Shown: positions 7,497 to 15,366 of the stretch, piece after piece | Layout of the letters: the number at the start of each line of letters is the position of its first letter | How positions within the stretch are numbered: position 1 is the stretch's first letter | From: CAZXVU01 sp964644465 | Lineage (GTDB): Bacteria; Chlamydiota; Chlamydiia; Chlamydiales; SM23-39 | Assembly: GCA_964644465.1 (NCBI GenBank) | Contig: CAZXVU010000008.1 | Span: 1 to 35,711, forward strand | Direction of reading: 5' to 3' | DNA: 35,711 nt | The notes under the pieces: model-generated | Databases searched by the model: none | The model's input: the letters and a program-made list of their open reading frames with translations, nothing else | Told to the model about the DNA's origin: nothing | Program-made: the position numbers and the translations under genes

Positions 7497-9523
7497 TGAA
7501 GTATACCTGTCCAATGCACCCTCAGATTATTCAAGAGGGGCCTGGATCTTGCCCCATTTGCGGCATGTCTTTAGAACCTTTGCTTCCTGTAAAGGAAGAG
7601 GATCTAGAATTAAAAAGGATGAGCCTCCGTTTCTGGCTCTCTCTCATACTGACCATTCCCATAGTTCTTCCTATTGGTCTGCCAATAAAGGCAATTGCTT
7701 TTTTGGCCACGCCAGTCGTTTTATGGGGAGGATTCCCTTTCTTTGAGCGGGGGTGGAAATCGATCCTGAATCGCAGTTTGAATATGTTCACGCTCATTGC
7801 GATTGGCATAGGCACAGCTTATTTTTATAGTTTGTATGCTGCCTGGACTCATTTGGATGTATATTTCGAAGTTGCCTCTGTCATTACTGTATTGGTGTTG
7901 CTGGGACAGGTATTGGAACTTCGAGCGCGCAAAAAGACCAGCGCCGCTATTCAGGAGCTTTTAAAGCTGATGCCGGAAACAGCCAGCTTGGTATTGGATG
8001 ATCAGACAGAAAAAACAATCCCCATCGATCAAGTGAAAAAAGGAGACAAGCTCCGGGTACGTCCAGGAGAGAAAGTTCCCATTGATGGAATGATTGTGCA
8101 AGGATCGACAACCATCGACGAATCGATGATTACGGGAGAATCGATTCCCGTAGAAAAAAAAGAAAATGACAAAGTAACCGGCGCCACGATCAATGGGCAT
8201 GGTAGTTTTATCATGGAAGTCACTCGAATAGGGGGAGAGACGCTACTTTCTCAGATCATCCACATGGTCGGCGAGGCTCAGAGAACCCGGGCTCCCATTC
8301 AAAACTTAGCGGATCGCGTTTCAGGATATTTTGTTCCAGCTGTTGTATTGATTGCTCTGCTCACTTTTGCGGGTTGGTTTTTTTGGGGGCCAGAGCCTCA
8401 ATTCACTCATGCTATTATCAACGCGGTCTCTGTTCTCATTATTGCCTGTCCCTGCGCTTTAGGACTTGCAACCCCGCTCTCATTAACTGTGGGGATTGGA
8501 CTAGGGGCCCAGAAAGGGATTTTGATCCGGAATGGGGAAGCTTTGGAGAAGATGGGACGAGTGGACACAATAGTGATTGATAAAACAGGGACTGTGACAG
8601 AGGGAATTGTCCGGTTCAATCAGGCAGTCCCGGTTCCGAGGATTCATGAAAGAGATCTTCTTCAATGGGCTGCAAGCGTTGAAGTGAACAGCGAGCACCC
8701 CATCGCTGCGGCCATTGTTGCAGAGGCTAAAGCGAAAGGGCTTTCCCTACTTCCCGTTCAAAATTTTCAAGCGATCTCTGGGAAAGGAGTGACAGGTAAG
8801 ATTGAGGGGAAAGAAATTTCGGTCGGAAACATCTCTTTATTTACGGACTCTAATGTCGACCTTTCCCCTCTCCTTGTTCAAGCTGAAAAGCTTCGCTATG
8901 AAGGAAATACAGTTTTTTTTGCCGCTCTTGATAAAAGACCTGTGGGAATCATTACTGTATCTGATCGGATTAAAGAATCTGCCTTTGAAGCTGTAAAAAT
9001 GCTTCACCATGATGGTCTGAGGATTATGATGCTTACGGGAGATCATAGAACAACAGCTTTGGCAGTTGGAAAGACCTTAGGAATTGATGAGATTGAAGCG
9101 GAAATTCTTCCCCAAGATAAGACGCAAATCGTGAAACGGCTTCAAGACGAGGGACATATTGTCGCCATGGCAGGCGATGGAATCAATGACGCTCCTGCCC
9201 TTGCACAGGCTGATGTTGGAATTGCTATGGGAACAGGGACAGACATTGCCATGGAAACCGCAGGGATCACGCTTGTTAAGGGAGACTTACGCGGAATCGC
9301 ACGGGCAAGGCGTTTGAGCGTTGCAACCGTGAAGAATATCCGGCAAAACCTTTGGTTTGCGTTTCTTTATAATTCTCTAGGAGTTCCGATAGCAACGGGG
9401 ATCTTCTATCCTCTTTTTGGGCTGGCTCTAAGTCCTATTCTAGCAAGTGCGGCGATGACATTTAGCTCTCTTTCGGTGATTGGCAATGCTCTGCGGCTTC
9501 GCTGGGCTACTCGTCTTAAATAA
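7496..9523 (+). CDS. copA: Copper-exporting P1B-type ATPase
   Basis: This 675-residue inner-membrane pump moves Cu(I) (possibly Ag(I)) out of the cytoplasm using ATP. Instead of a ferredoxin-like HMA domain it has a short heavy-metal-binding domain at residues 3-27 with YTCPMHP and CPICGM. About eight membrane spans follow. The metal site CPC is at residues 318-320 (IACPCALGLATP), the phosphorylated Asp is 362 (DKTGTVTEG), SEHPIAAA marks the nucleotide domain, and GDGINDAPAL is at about 560-569. The last spans carry YN (in LYNSLGVP) and MTFSSLSVIGNALRLR, the pattern of the Cu(I) subgroup. TGES in the actuator domain is present. It is translationally coupled to the glycosyltransferase. No copper chaperone or regulator gene is nearby. 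Symbol is by function; SilP/CopF-like naming is equally possible. Confidence 0.92.
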   Translation: MKYTCPMHPQIIQEGPGSCPICGMSLEPLLPVKEEDLELKRMSLRFWLSLILTIPIVLPIGLPIKAIAFLATPVVLWGGFPFFERGWKSILNRSLNMFTLIAIGIGTAYFYSLYAAWTHLDVYFEVASVITVLVLLGQVLELRARKKTSAAIQELLKLMPETASLVLDDQTEKTIPIDQVKKGDKLRVRPGEKVPIDGMIVQGSTTIDESMITGESIPVEKKENDKVTGATINGHGSFIMEVTRIGGETLLSQIIHMVGEAQRTRAPIQNLADRVSGYFVPAVVLIALLTFAGWFFWGPEPQFTHAIINAVSVLIIACPCALGLATPLSLTVGIGLGAQKGILIRNGEALEKMGRVDTIVIDKTGTVTEGIVRFNQAVPVPRIHERDLLQWAASVEVNSEHPIAAAIVAEAKAKGLSLLPVQNFQAISGKGVTGKIEGKEISVGNISLFTDSNVDLSPLLVQAEKLRYEGNTVFFAALDKRPVGIITVSDRIKESAFEAVKMLHHDGLRIMMLTGDHRTTALAVGKTLGIDEIEAEILPQDKTQIVKRLQDEGHIVAMAGDGINDAPALAQADVGIAMGTGTDIAMETAGITLVKGDLRGIARARRLSVATVKNIRQNLWFAFLYNSLGVPIATGIFYPLFGLALSPILASAAMTFSSLSVIGNALRLRWATRLK

Positions 9524-9621
9524 CTTAATTATTAACTAACCCGCGCCAAGCTGTAGCTATCGCCCTCAGCGAAGCGAGAAAAGCCGGGGCAAAGATCCCA
9601 AAGCAAAAAAAGAAGTAAGTA

Positions 9622-9644
9622 AATGGCCGGCTTTGCCGGCCATT
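9622..9644 (-). terminator. Strong hairpin, terminator of the jelly-roll protein gene
   Basis: AATGGCCGGC and GCCGGCCATT form a perfect 10-bp stem with a three-base loop. On the minus strand it begins 12 bases after the stop of the gene at 9657-10193 and is followed by TTACTTCTTTTTTT. On the plus strand the following bases are not T-rich, but it may still help end the copper ATPase transcript. The 9524-9621 stretch holds no gene. Confidence 0.7.
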
Positions 9645-9656
9645 CAATTCTATTGA

Positions 9657-10193
9657 TTAGAGACTCTTGACCAAAGTAATAGTCATCCAAGCCGAAGTGG
9701 TTGGAGCTGTTGAACCAAAGGTTTTCGCCATTAAGTCTACAGCATTTGTAGAGGTATTGACGAGCCTCAATACTTGGTTGTTCAATATTTTTACCTGAAC
9801 TGAACCACTTAGAGGGCGGATCACTTCAGTTTCATTAGCGGAATAGTTGGCTACATTAGTGCCTGGAACATTTACATTATTGACAGTCAGAGCAAATGAA
9901 AAAGCTGGCACTTGGAATGGGAATGGAGGCGTTAAATGTCCCTCTACCCCGTAATTAATGAGATATATCCCGGTTTGCTTAATCGTAATAGCTCCCGTTG
10001 TTGCAGCTTGGGAAATATCAATATGCGATGTGACAACGTTTACACCTTCCAAATGAACAGCACGAGTTGGCAAGACTGTTTGATCAACGATGCTAAATAT
10101 ATTGGAATAATCATTGATCTGAGCGTTTAGAGATTGAAAAGGCGAACTGATAAGAAGGCCTAGAAGGCCCAAAATAAATGCATGCTTCTTCAT
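9657..10193 (-). CDS. Secreted protein with BclA-C / C1q-TNF-like jelly-roll domain
   Basis: I chose the ATG at 10193 because AAGGGAG lies 9 bases upstream and because it gives a clean signal peptide (MKKHAFILGLLGLLISSPFQSLNAQ, cleaved after about residue 24); an 84-base upstream extension exists but is basic and unlike a signal. The mature ~150 residues are rich in Thr, Val, Asn and Ile and alternate as beta strands: TGAITIKQTGIYLINYGVEG, then FALTVNNVNVPGTNVANYS, QVKILNNQVLRLVNTSTNAV and a final AWMTITLVKSL. This order matches the trimeric C-terminal domain of Bacillus BclA and other C1q/TNF-like surface proteins. The usual collagen-like Gly-X-Y stalk is missing. It may be exported to the surface or outside; function unknown. 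Confidence 0.7.
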   Translation of the reverse strand: MKKHAFILGLLGLLISSPFQSLNAQINDYSNIFSIVDQTVLPTRAVHLEGVNVVTSHIDISQAATTGAITIKQTGIYLINYGVEGHLTPPFPFQVPAFSFALTVNNVNVPGTNVANYSANETEVIRPLSGSVQVKILNNQVLRLVNTSTNAVDLMAKTFGSTAPTTSAWMTITLVKSL

Positions 10194-10216
10194 GTTTTTT
10201 TTCTCCCTTAAATTTG

Positions 10217-10250
10217 AATTTTTCCGGCAACCTTTTTGCCGGTTAAAATT
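10217..10250 (-). promoter_or_regulatory. Stable hairpin in the 5' leader of the jelly-roll gene
   Basis: CCGGCAA (10224-10230) pairs with TTGCCGG (10236-10242) across a 5-base loop; beyond a small 1x2 internal loop AATTTT (10217-10222) pairs with AAAATT (10245-10250). No T-run follows on either strand. It sits just upstream of the ribosome binding site on the minus strand, so it may stabilise the mRNA or regulate translation. Confidence 0.4.
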
Positions 10251-10420
10251 CTTTGATGGCATGCTATTCTCTTTCAAATATTAATTTTACATCAAGAAAT
10301 GTTTTGAATTTCTCAATATTTTTTGGATACGTCCAGGGATTTGGAAAGGTTAAAATTGTAGGATTGTAGGTAAAAAGCATAAAATATAAAATTTCGCTGG
10401 TTCTTAAAATGGGAAAGTTT

Positions 10421-11143
10421 ATGAGCTCTGATATCGTACAGGAAGGGATTGAAGTCCAAATTTCTAATTGGCTTCAAACGGTTATATCGCGAAAAAAAGA
10501 ATTCCTGATCGGGGCCGCATCGGTTCTGGCTGGCATTGGAATCCTTATTGGGTATTTTCAATCTGGACCGAGTGCGAAAGTCTATGCTGATGCGCAAGCT
10601 GCTTTTGCAGACTGGGAAGCGTCTCCTGAAGATGACGCTCTTTATCTCAAAATGAAAGAAGCGATTCGTAAGGTACCTGCCATTGAAAAAAAATACGAAG
10701 CAGTCATTGTTCAGAAACTGCTTGATTCTTCAAAAACGGAAGAGGCTTTAGCTCTAGCTAACAGATCCTTAACTCGTTCGAAGAGCGAAACACCTTTCCA
10801 CGCAGCTTTTGGAGAAAATAGTCTTTTGATTGAGCGAGGAGCCTATCAGGAAGCCTTAGAAAAAACCGTAAAGCTTAAAGAGCAAATGGAATCCTCTTTC
10901 GACATAAGCCTTTTAGCTGGTGAGCGATTGGTTGGAGGCTCTCTTCTTTATGCTCATAACCTTATGCGCATCGCATGTCTGCAACAGCAATTGAATAATC
11001 ACCCCGGAGAAAAAGCTGCCTGGGAAGAACTCGAAAGCTTTATCCAAGGAGGGACCCCTCTTGGAGATTTGGTTCGGGCAAATTTTTCTGAGAAAAGAAT
11101 AGATCTTGCGAATTATATAGCTGACCGGAAGAAGCAACTTTAG
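10421..11143 (+). CDS. Hypothetical single-span membrane protein with helical (TPR-like) domain
   Basis: I do not recognise a named family. The ATG at 10421 has GGGA six bases upstream; an ATG at 10409 in the same frame has no ribosome site. From 10421 the protein has 240 residues. A basic stretch (SRKKEF) precedes one membrane span (about 28-46, IGAASVLAGIGILIGYF). The remaining ~190 residues are predicted helical, with repeated Ala/Leu pairs such as SSKTEEALALANRSL and AYQEALEKTVKLKE that look like TPR or TPR-like helices facing the periplasm. The topology resembles YfgM-type ancillary translocon proteins, but no signature proves that. A TATAAA at 10385-10390 could be its -10 element. It overlaps the convergent next gene by four bases. 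Confidence 0.7.
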   Translation: MSSDIVQEGIEVQISNWLQTVISRKKEFLIGAASVLAGIGILIGYFQSGPSAKVYADAQAAFADWEASPEDDALYLKMKEAIRKVPAIEKKYEAVIVQKLLDSSKTEEALALANRSLTRSKSETPFHAAFGENSLLIERGAYQEALEKTVKLKEQMESSFDISLLAGERLVGGSLLYAHNLMRIACLQQQLNNHPGEKAAWEELESFIQGGTPLGDLVRANFSEKRIDLANYIADRKKQL

Positions 11144-11589
11144 TCGTGTTCTTCGCTGCTGCTGCTGTGGCGAGTTCTTGAGGGCTTATTTTCTGAAATG
11201 ATTTGAGCGTGGCGCGTATAGTAATGATAGGAAGTTCCCGCCAAAAGCCCAATGAATCCAAAGAGAAGGAATGGAATAAAAATTCCAACCACGATTTTAA
11301 CAGCCCCTAAAATCAGCTGGGTCGATTTTTCTTGTTTGAATGCAAAACCAAAGGACTGCTTTAGCCCTTTTTCAACAGGAGCGGGAAAAAATATCCCCAA
11401 AACGACCCCGATTGCGGTAAAAAGGATTGTGAGGCTAGGTCCAGTAAAGAAATCGAACATGCTAGAAAAAGCGCCGATGACTATTGCGACCACGGAAAAT
11501 ACTTCGATGGAGTATTTTCGGGCGAAATCTTCCACTTCTTGAACAGAAACGCCCTCTTTTAGCTTATCCATGATTTTGTTTTTGCTCAT
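11140..11589 (-). CDS. Hypothetical membrane protein
   Basis: This 149-residue protein has AGAGGAA (11597-11603) six bases before its ATG, which supports the start. Hydrophobic segments lie at about 29-47 (VFSVVAIVIGAFSSMFDFF), 51-69 (LTILFTAIGVVLGIFFPAP) and 91-117 (LGAVKIVVGIFIPFLLFGFIGLLAG). The N-terminus is charged and amphipathic (KLKEGVSVQEVEDFARKY) and the C-terminus is polar with a Ser-rich patch followed by EEHD. No catalytic or binding motif is visible, and I do not recognise the family. It is a single gene, convergent with its downstream neighbour (the stop codons overlap) and divergent from the secretion operon. Confidence 0.65.
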   Translation of the reverse strand: MSKNKIMDKLKEGVSVQEVEDFARKYSIEVFSVVAIVIGAFSSMFDFFTGPSLTILFTAIGVVLGIFFPAPVEKGLKQSFGFAFKQEKSTQLILGAVKIVVGIFIPFLLFGFIGLLAGTSYHYYTRHAQIISENKPSRTRHSSSSEEHD

Positions 11590-11625
11590 GAAACGTTCCT
11601 CTCTTGTTCAATGGACGACGGCCCC

Positions 11626-11647
11626 GAGTGTCCGAACAGACACTTTT
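11626..11647. other. Short hairpin with T-run in the 221-base gap
   Basis: AGTGTC (11627-11632) pairs with GACACT (11639-11644) and is followed by TTTT. It lies about 37 bases upstream of the minus-strand gene start and far from the end of any plus-strand gene, so a terminator role is unclear; it may be a leader hairpin. The rest of 11590-11822 is AT-rich and probably holds the secretion operon promoter, which I could not place. Confidence 0.25.
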
Positions 11648-11822
11648 CGCCTTATTTGCATTAAAACTATTGATTTAATTATTTGCAACCATCCAATTTT
11701 TCTTTTAAGAAAGACCAAAAGATACTCCATTTAACAGATTTTTAGCTTCTCTCTGTTCAGGCTTTGTCTTTTTTTGAGCAATCTCCTAAACTCATACGTT
11801 ACTTTTAGCAGTGAAGCTTACA

Positions 11823-13061
11823 ATGACTTTCCGAAATTTTCTGATTTATTATCCAGAAAGGATCCTTTGGGTTGCCGCGGCAGCTCTCGGCGGGTTGGTC
11901 TTGTTAGCTTCTCCTTTCTTGATGATGCTTTGGTCTGGCAGCTCCGTATTGTTGGAGTCTAGAAATATCACGACAGCAGATCGAAAGAACGTGCCCCTTT
12001 CAATTTCTTTAAATCTAGAGTCAAAATTGGCTGCAATGCCTCTTCCCAATTTGCAAGGGGAAATGACGTTTTCTTATGATCCTCCTAGGCCGGACGGAGT
12101 CTTGGTTCATTCACAACTTTTAGTGCGCCTTAAAAAAACTTTTCAGTCGAAACGTGTATCTTTGCCTGCTCGTTTGCATCTTATGTATTATCAGGGGGAT
12201 TCTCTTTGTTTTTCAGAAGAAGAGACGCCTTTCTGGGTAGAGCTTAAGCCTGCAGGAGGCAATCAGATCGACGGCAAAGTATATATCAATACCTTGCATG
12301 ACGGAAAGATTGAAGCGGGAAGTTTTTCAGCAACGGCTCAAGATAGCCCTGTACAAACGGCGCAGGAGTTTCCCGAAGGATCACCTTTCCGCGTCTTAGC
12401 AGAGGCCCGTTGGTGGGGGCATGATCTTTTCCAAGAGCGCTATGGAGAGGGACCTCCTTCCGAACGGATTGAAATCGGCATACTGGCTACAGCGGATCTT
12501 TTAGAAGCGAAAGAAGGTGAATGGCTTTCCTGGAACGAAGGTCATTGGTCTCGAATTTCATCGATCTCCGAAGGGAAAAAAAGGCCTATCGCACAGATCC
12601 ACTCGATCCAGGGAAAAAATTTATTTTTGGAAGGATGGGACCTTGAAAACCATTACCGAATTTCGCTCAGTCCAGCTTCGGGCCCTCCTTTTAAAGCGCG
12701 TCCAGAGGAATTATTCTCATCAGTCCGGGTGCGCTCGGAAAAACAGATCAGCTGCATGCTTGAAAAACAATGTGTGATTTTAAAAACGGGAGATTGGGTC
12801 TTCAAAACCAATGGACGGTGGAAAGTTCTCCGCAAAAAAGAAGAGCGGGACGCATACTTGGCAGGTAAATTGATTGGAGAACTTTTTGTGTTTGAGGGAA
12901 TGGAACAAAAGCAGGGACAGAAAATGATCCAAGGGATTTTATTCAATCCAGGCAGATCCCAAATTGTTCCTATAGAGCTATCAGCCCAGACAATGCGCAA
13001 AACTGGAAAAGATCAGATCGCTAATGGCGATAAACCCGTTCGCAGGGGAAGAATGCGATGA
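11823..13061 (+). CDS. Type II secretion operon protein of unknown class (GspC-position candidate)
   Basis: This 412-residue protein is the first gene of the secretion operon. I prefer the ATG at 11823 (GTGA 8-11 bases upstream); an in-frame GTG at 11811 is possible. A short cytoplasmic N-terminus (MTFRNFLIYYPERI) leads to one membrane span at about 14-37, and the rest should be periplasmic with many beta-like segments and several Trp (WVELKPAG, WLSWNEGHWSRIS, TGDWVFKTNGRWKVL). That bitopic topology and its place directly before the secretin gene (ATGA overlap) are what GspC has, but I see no recognisable GspC homology-region or PDZ motif. A chlamydia-specific periplasmic partner of the secretin is the best inference. 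The C-terminus is basic (RRGRMR). Confidence 0.7.
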   Translation: MTFRNFLIYYPERILWVAAAALGGLVLLASPFLMMLWSGSSVLLESRNITTADRKNVPLSISLNLESKLAAMPLPNLQGEMTFSYDPPRPDGVLVHSQLLVRLKKTFQSKRVSLPARLHLMYYQGDSLCFSEEETPFWVELKPAGGNQIDGKVYINTLHDGKIEAGSFSATAQDSPVQTAQEFPEGSPFRVLAEARWWGHDLFQERYGEGPPSERIEIGILATADLLEAKEGEWLSWNEGHWSRISSISEGKKRPIAQIHSIQGKNLFLEGWDLENHYRISLSPASGPPFKARPEELFSSVRVRSEKQISCMLEKQCVILKTGDWVFKTNGRWKVLRKKEERDAYLAGKLIGELFVFEGMEQKQGQKMIQGILFNPGRSQIVPIELSAQTMRKTGKDQIANGDKPVRRGRMR

Positions 13062-15358
13062 GATTTCTCTATCTTCTTCTTCTGATTTTTCCCTTGATGG
13101 CGGATGTTCCAGCTCCTGCTTTTGTAAATGCGGATATGGAGGGAGCTCAAGCATTTAATCAAACTTTAAGCGAATTGCGTCTCCAGTTGCAGGAAAAATT
13201 CGAGAAAGGGTCTGCTCTTTCTCGCCTGGATGGAAGTGAGATAGAGTACCGCGAGCTCCTAGGCGAAATCCGAAAAATCAAACAAAAAATCTTAGCTCTC
13301 GAAGAGAGCTGGAGAAAAATATCGGTCGACGAGCTTTCCCATTCAGACGACGCTTATGCGCTCTGGGATGTGGGCGAGACCACGTTATCACAGCTCATTA
13401 TGGAGTATGGCTCTACCGATTTTCTCTACATCATCCCTCAAGAGCTGAATGGGATGAAGATTTCTCTTTTCTCGAGCATTCCGCTTCCCCATGAGTCTTG
13501 GAATGAAATGATCGAAATGATCTTGGTCCAGAATGGCGTTGGCGTAAAAAAACTCAATCCCTTTGCAAAGCAGCTCTATATATTGAAACTCGACCCTTCC
13601 GCGATCGAGGGAATCGTCGCTAAAGAAGAAGATTTGGATCTATTCTCTAGCCACACTCGCATTTTTTATGTTTTCTCCCCCCCTGTCGAACAGCTTCGAT
13701 CGGTCCAATCTTTCTTTGAAAGGTTCTCTGATCCAAAGCAAGCAACTATTCAATCGATTGGATCAAAAGTAGCGATCGTTTCTACAAGAGAAACAGTGGA
13801 AAAATTGCTCCATCTTTATCACGCTATTTGGGAGCAAAATAAGGGAAAGATCGTCCGTATCGTCAATCTGCTTAAAATCAGCCCGCAAGAAGCAGAAAAA
13901 GTTTTAAAAGCTGTTTTTTCCGATCCTGCAAGCAAGGGAAGGCCTACTTTTTATCCTTCGAGTGCCGATGAACTGGTCACTTTGACATTGCCGCAAGGCT
14001 TGGTTTTAGTGGGAGAGACCGACACTGTTGAACGGGGAGAAAAAATCCTGGCGGATCTGGAAAACCAGCTTGAAGATCCCGGCGAAAAAATCATTTTCTG
14101 GTACGCGTGTAAACATTCAAATCCTGAAGACATTGCCGAAGTTCTAGAGAAAGTCTACGATTCCCTCATTGGATCGAATTTCGAAAGAAAAGGGGAAGCG
14201 CCCGTAGCTCCGGCTCCTCCGCCTCCCGTACAGCCCCAAGAAAGCCCACAGCCTGGACAGGTTTTTCCGTATCCTGATCGTAGCACCGCTTTCAATCCAG
14301 TAATGCCTGCGAATCCTCCTTTTGTTCAGCCGGGAACCATCGAGAAAACTCCGAAGTCATCCTTCGGCAATTTTATCGTGGATAACAAGACAACCTCAAT
14401 TTTGATGGTCGTCCGCCGAGAGGAGCTCCCGAAAATAAAGACCTTATTGAGAAGACTCGATATTCCAAAGCGAATGGTCCAACTCGATGTACTTCTGGTG
14501 GAAAAGAAATTACGCGACCGGAAGCAAGTTGGCTTTAATTTGCTCCAAATTGGCACAAATTGCAGCGGAGAGAAGAAAACCGCAGTGAGTTTCGATACCA
14601 ATGAAAGAGCGATCAATAAAGGGATCTTAAGTTTTATTTTCAGCCGCGAGAGCAACGGTTGGCCGGCAATGGACATCATGTACAATTTCCTTCTGGCTCA
14701 AGAAGATATCCGAATCAATGCGAATCCTTCCGTCCTTGCAGTGAACCAAACATCTGCAACTGTTGCGATCGTTGAAGAAATTTCGATCAATAACGGCGCG
14801 ATCCAACTGGATACGACGGCTGGCGTCACGATCGAACAATCATTTACTCGAGCCCAATATGGGATCACAATCGTTTTGACTCCTACGATTCATTTGGGCG
14901 ATGAAGAATCGGAGAATTCTCAAGGATTCGTCACACTGCAGACCAATCTGGAATTCGACACCACGCAGCACGCCATTAACGACCGGCCTCCTGTTACACG
15001 CCGCCATATCGAAAATGAAGTGCGCGTCGCAGATGGGGAGACGATCATTCTCGGGGGTTTAAGGCGGAAAATTGAAGAAGACACCCGCGAAAAAATTCCT
15101 TTCTTAGGCGATCTTCCCGGAATCGGAAAGTTATTTGGAGCAGCGAAGTCGACAGATACGAACACGGAAATGTTTATTTTCATCACTCCTCACATCATCC
15201 ACGACCCCATTGATGATTTGCGCTGCATCCGCCAAACCGAGTATCAAAAACGAGCGGGGGATATCCCTGAATTTTTAGAGTGCCTCGATGAAGCAAAAAG
15301 CAAAGAGCGCAAACGGCTTTTCGACCATAGCCTAAAAGTGCTCTTCGACATGTATTGA
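13058..15358 (+). CDS. gspD: Type II secretion secretin
   Basis: This 766-residue protein would form the outer-membrane exit channel of the type II system. A signal peptide occupies about residues 1-15 (MRFLYLLLLIFPLMA). A helical segment (about 28-90) precedes the ring-building N domains; repeated KH-like units are visible, as in RIVNLLKISPQEAEKVLKAV (about 268-287). A proline-rich linker (about 383-415) interrupts the N domains. The secretin core shows VQLDVLLVEKKLRDRKQVGF, RPPVTRRHIENEVRVADG, then TIILGGLRRKIEEDTREKIP, FLGDLPGIGKLFGA and FIFITPHII, all classical. The C-terminus extends about 50 residues beyond the core. It is coupled to the preceding gene by ATGA; gspE follows at once. Confidence 0.93.
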   Translation: MRFLYLLLLIFPLMADVPAPAFVNADMEGAQAFNQTLSELRLQLQEKFEKGSALSRLDGSEIEYRELLGEIRKIKQKILALEESWRKISVDELSHSDDAYALWDVGETTLSQLIMEYGSTDFLYIIPQELNGMKISLFSSIPLPHESWNEMIEMILVQNGVGVKKLNPFAKQLYILKLDPSAIEGIVAKEEDLDLFSSHTRIFYVFSPPVEQLRSVQSFFERFSDPKQATIQSIGSKVAIVSTRETVEKLLHLYHAIWEQNKGKIVRIVNLLKISPQEAEKVLKAVFSDPASKGRPTFYPSSADELVTLTLPQGLVLVGETDTVERGEKILADLENQLEDPGEKIIFWYACKHSNPEDIAEVLEKVYDSLIGSNFERKGEAPVAPAPPPPVQPQESPQPGQVFPYPDRSTAFNPVMPANPPFVQPGTIEKTPKSSFGNFIVDNKTTSILMVVRREELPKIKTLLRRLDIPKRMVQLDVLLVEKKLRDRKQVGFNLLQIGTNCSGEKKTAVSFDTNERAINKGILSFIFSRESNGWPAMDIMYNFLLAQEDIRINANPSVLAVNQTSATVAIVEEISINNGAIQLDTTAGVTIEQSFTRAQYGITIVLTPTIHLGDEESENSQGFVTLQTNLEFDTTQHAINDRPPVTRRHIENEVRVADGETIILGGLRRKIEEDTREKIPFLGDLPGIGKLFGAAKSTDTNTEMFIFITPHIIHDPIDDLRCIRQTEYQKRAGDIPEFLECLDEAKSKERKRLFDHSLKVLFDMY

Positions 15359-15366
15359 GGTGGACG

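Noticed and set aside
9540..9600. Possible small repeat or RNA after the copper ATPase
   Set aside because: Only scattered short self-complementary bits; no consistent fold or copy elsewhere in the window.
10194..10277. N-terminal extension of the jelly-roll protein
   Set aside because: The added 28 residues are basic, not hydrophobic, and would bury a good signal peptide; the ribosome site supports the inner ATG.
14200..14330. Frameshift or fusion in gspD at the proline-rich stretch
   Set aside because: The frame is continuous and secretins often carry disordered linkers between N domains.
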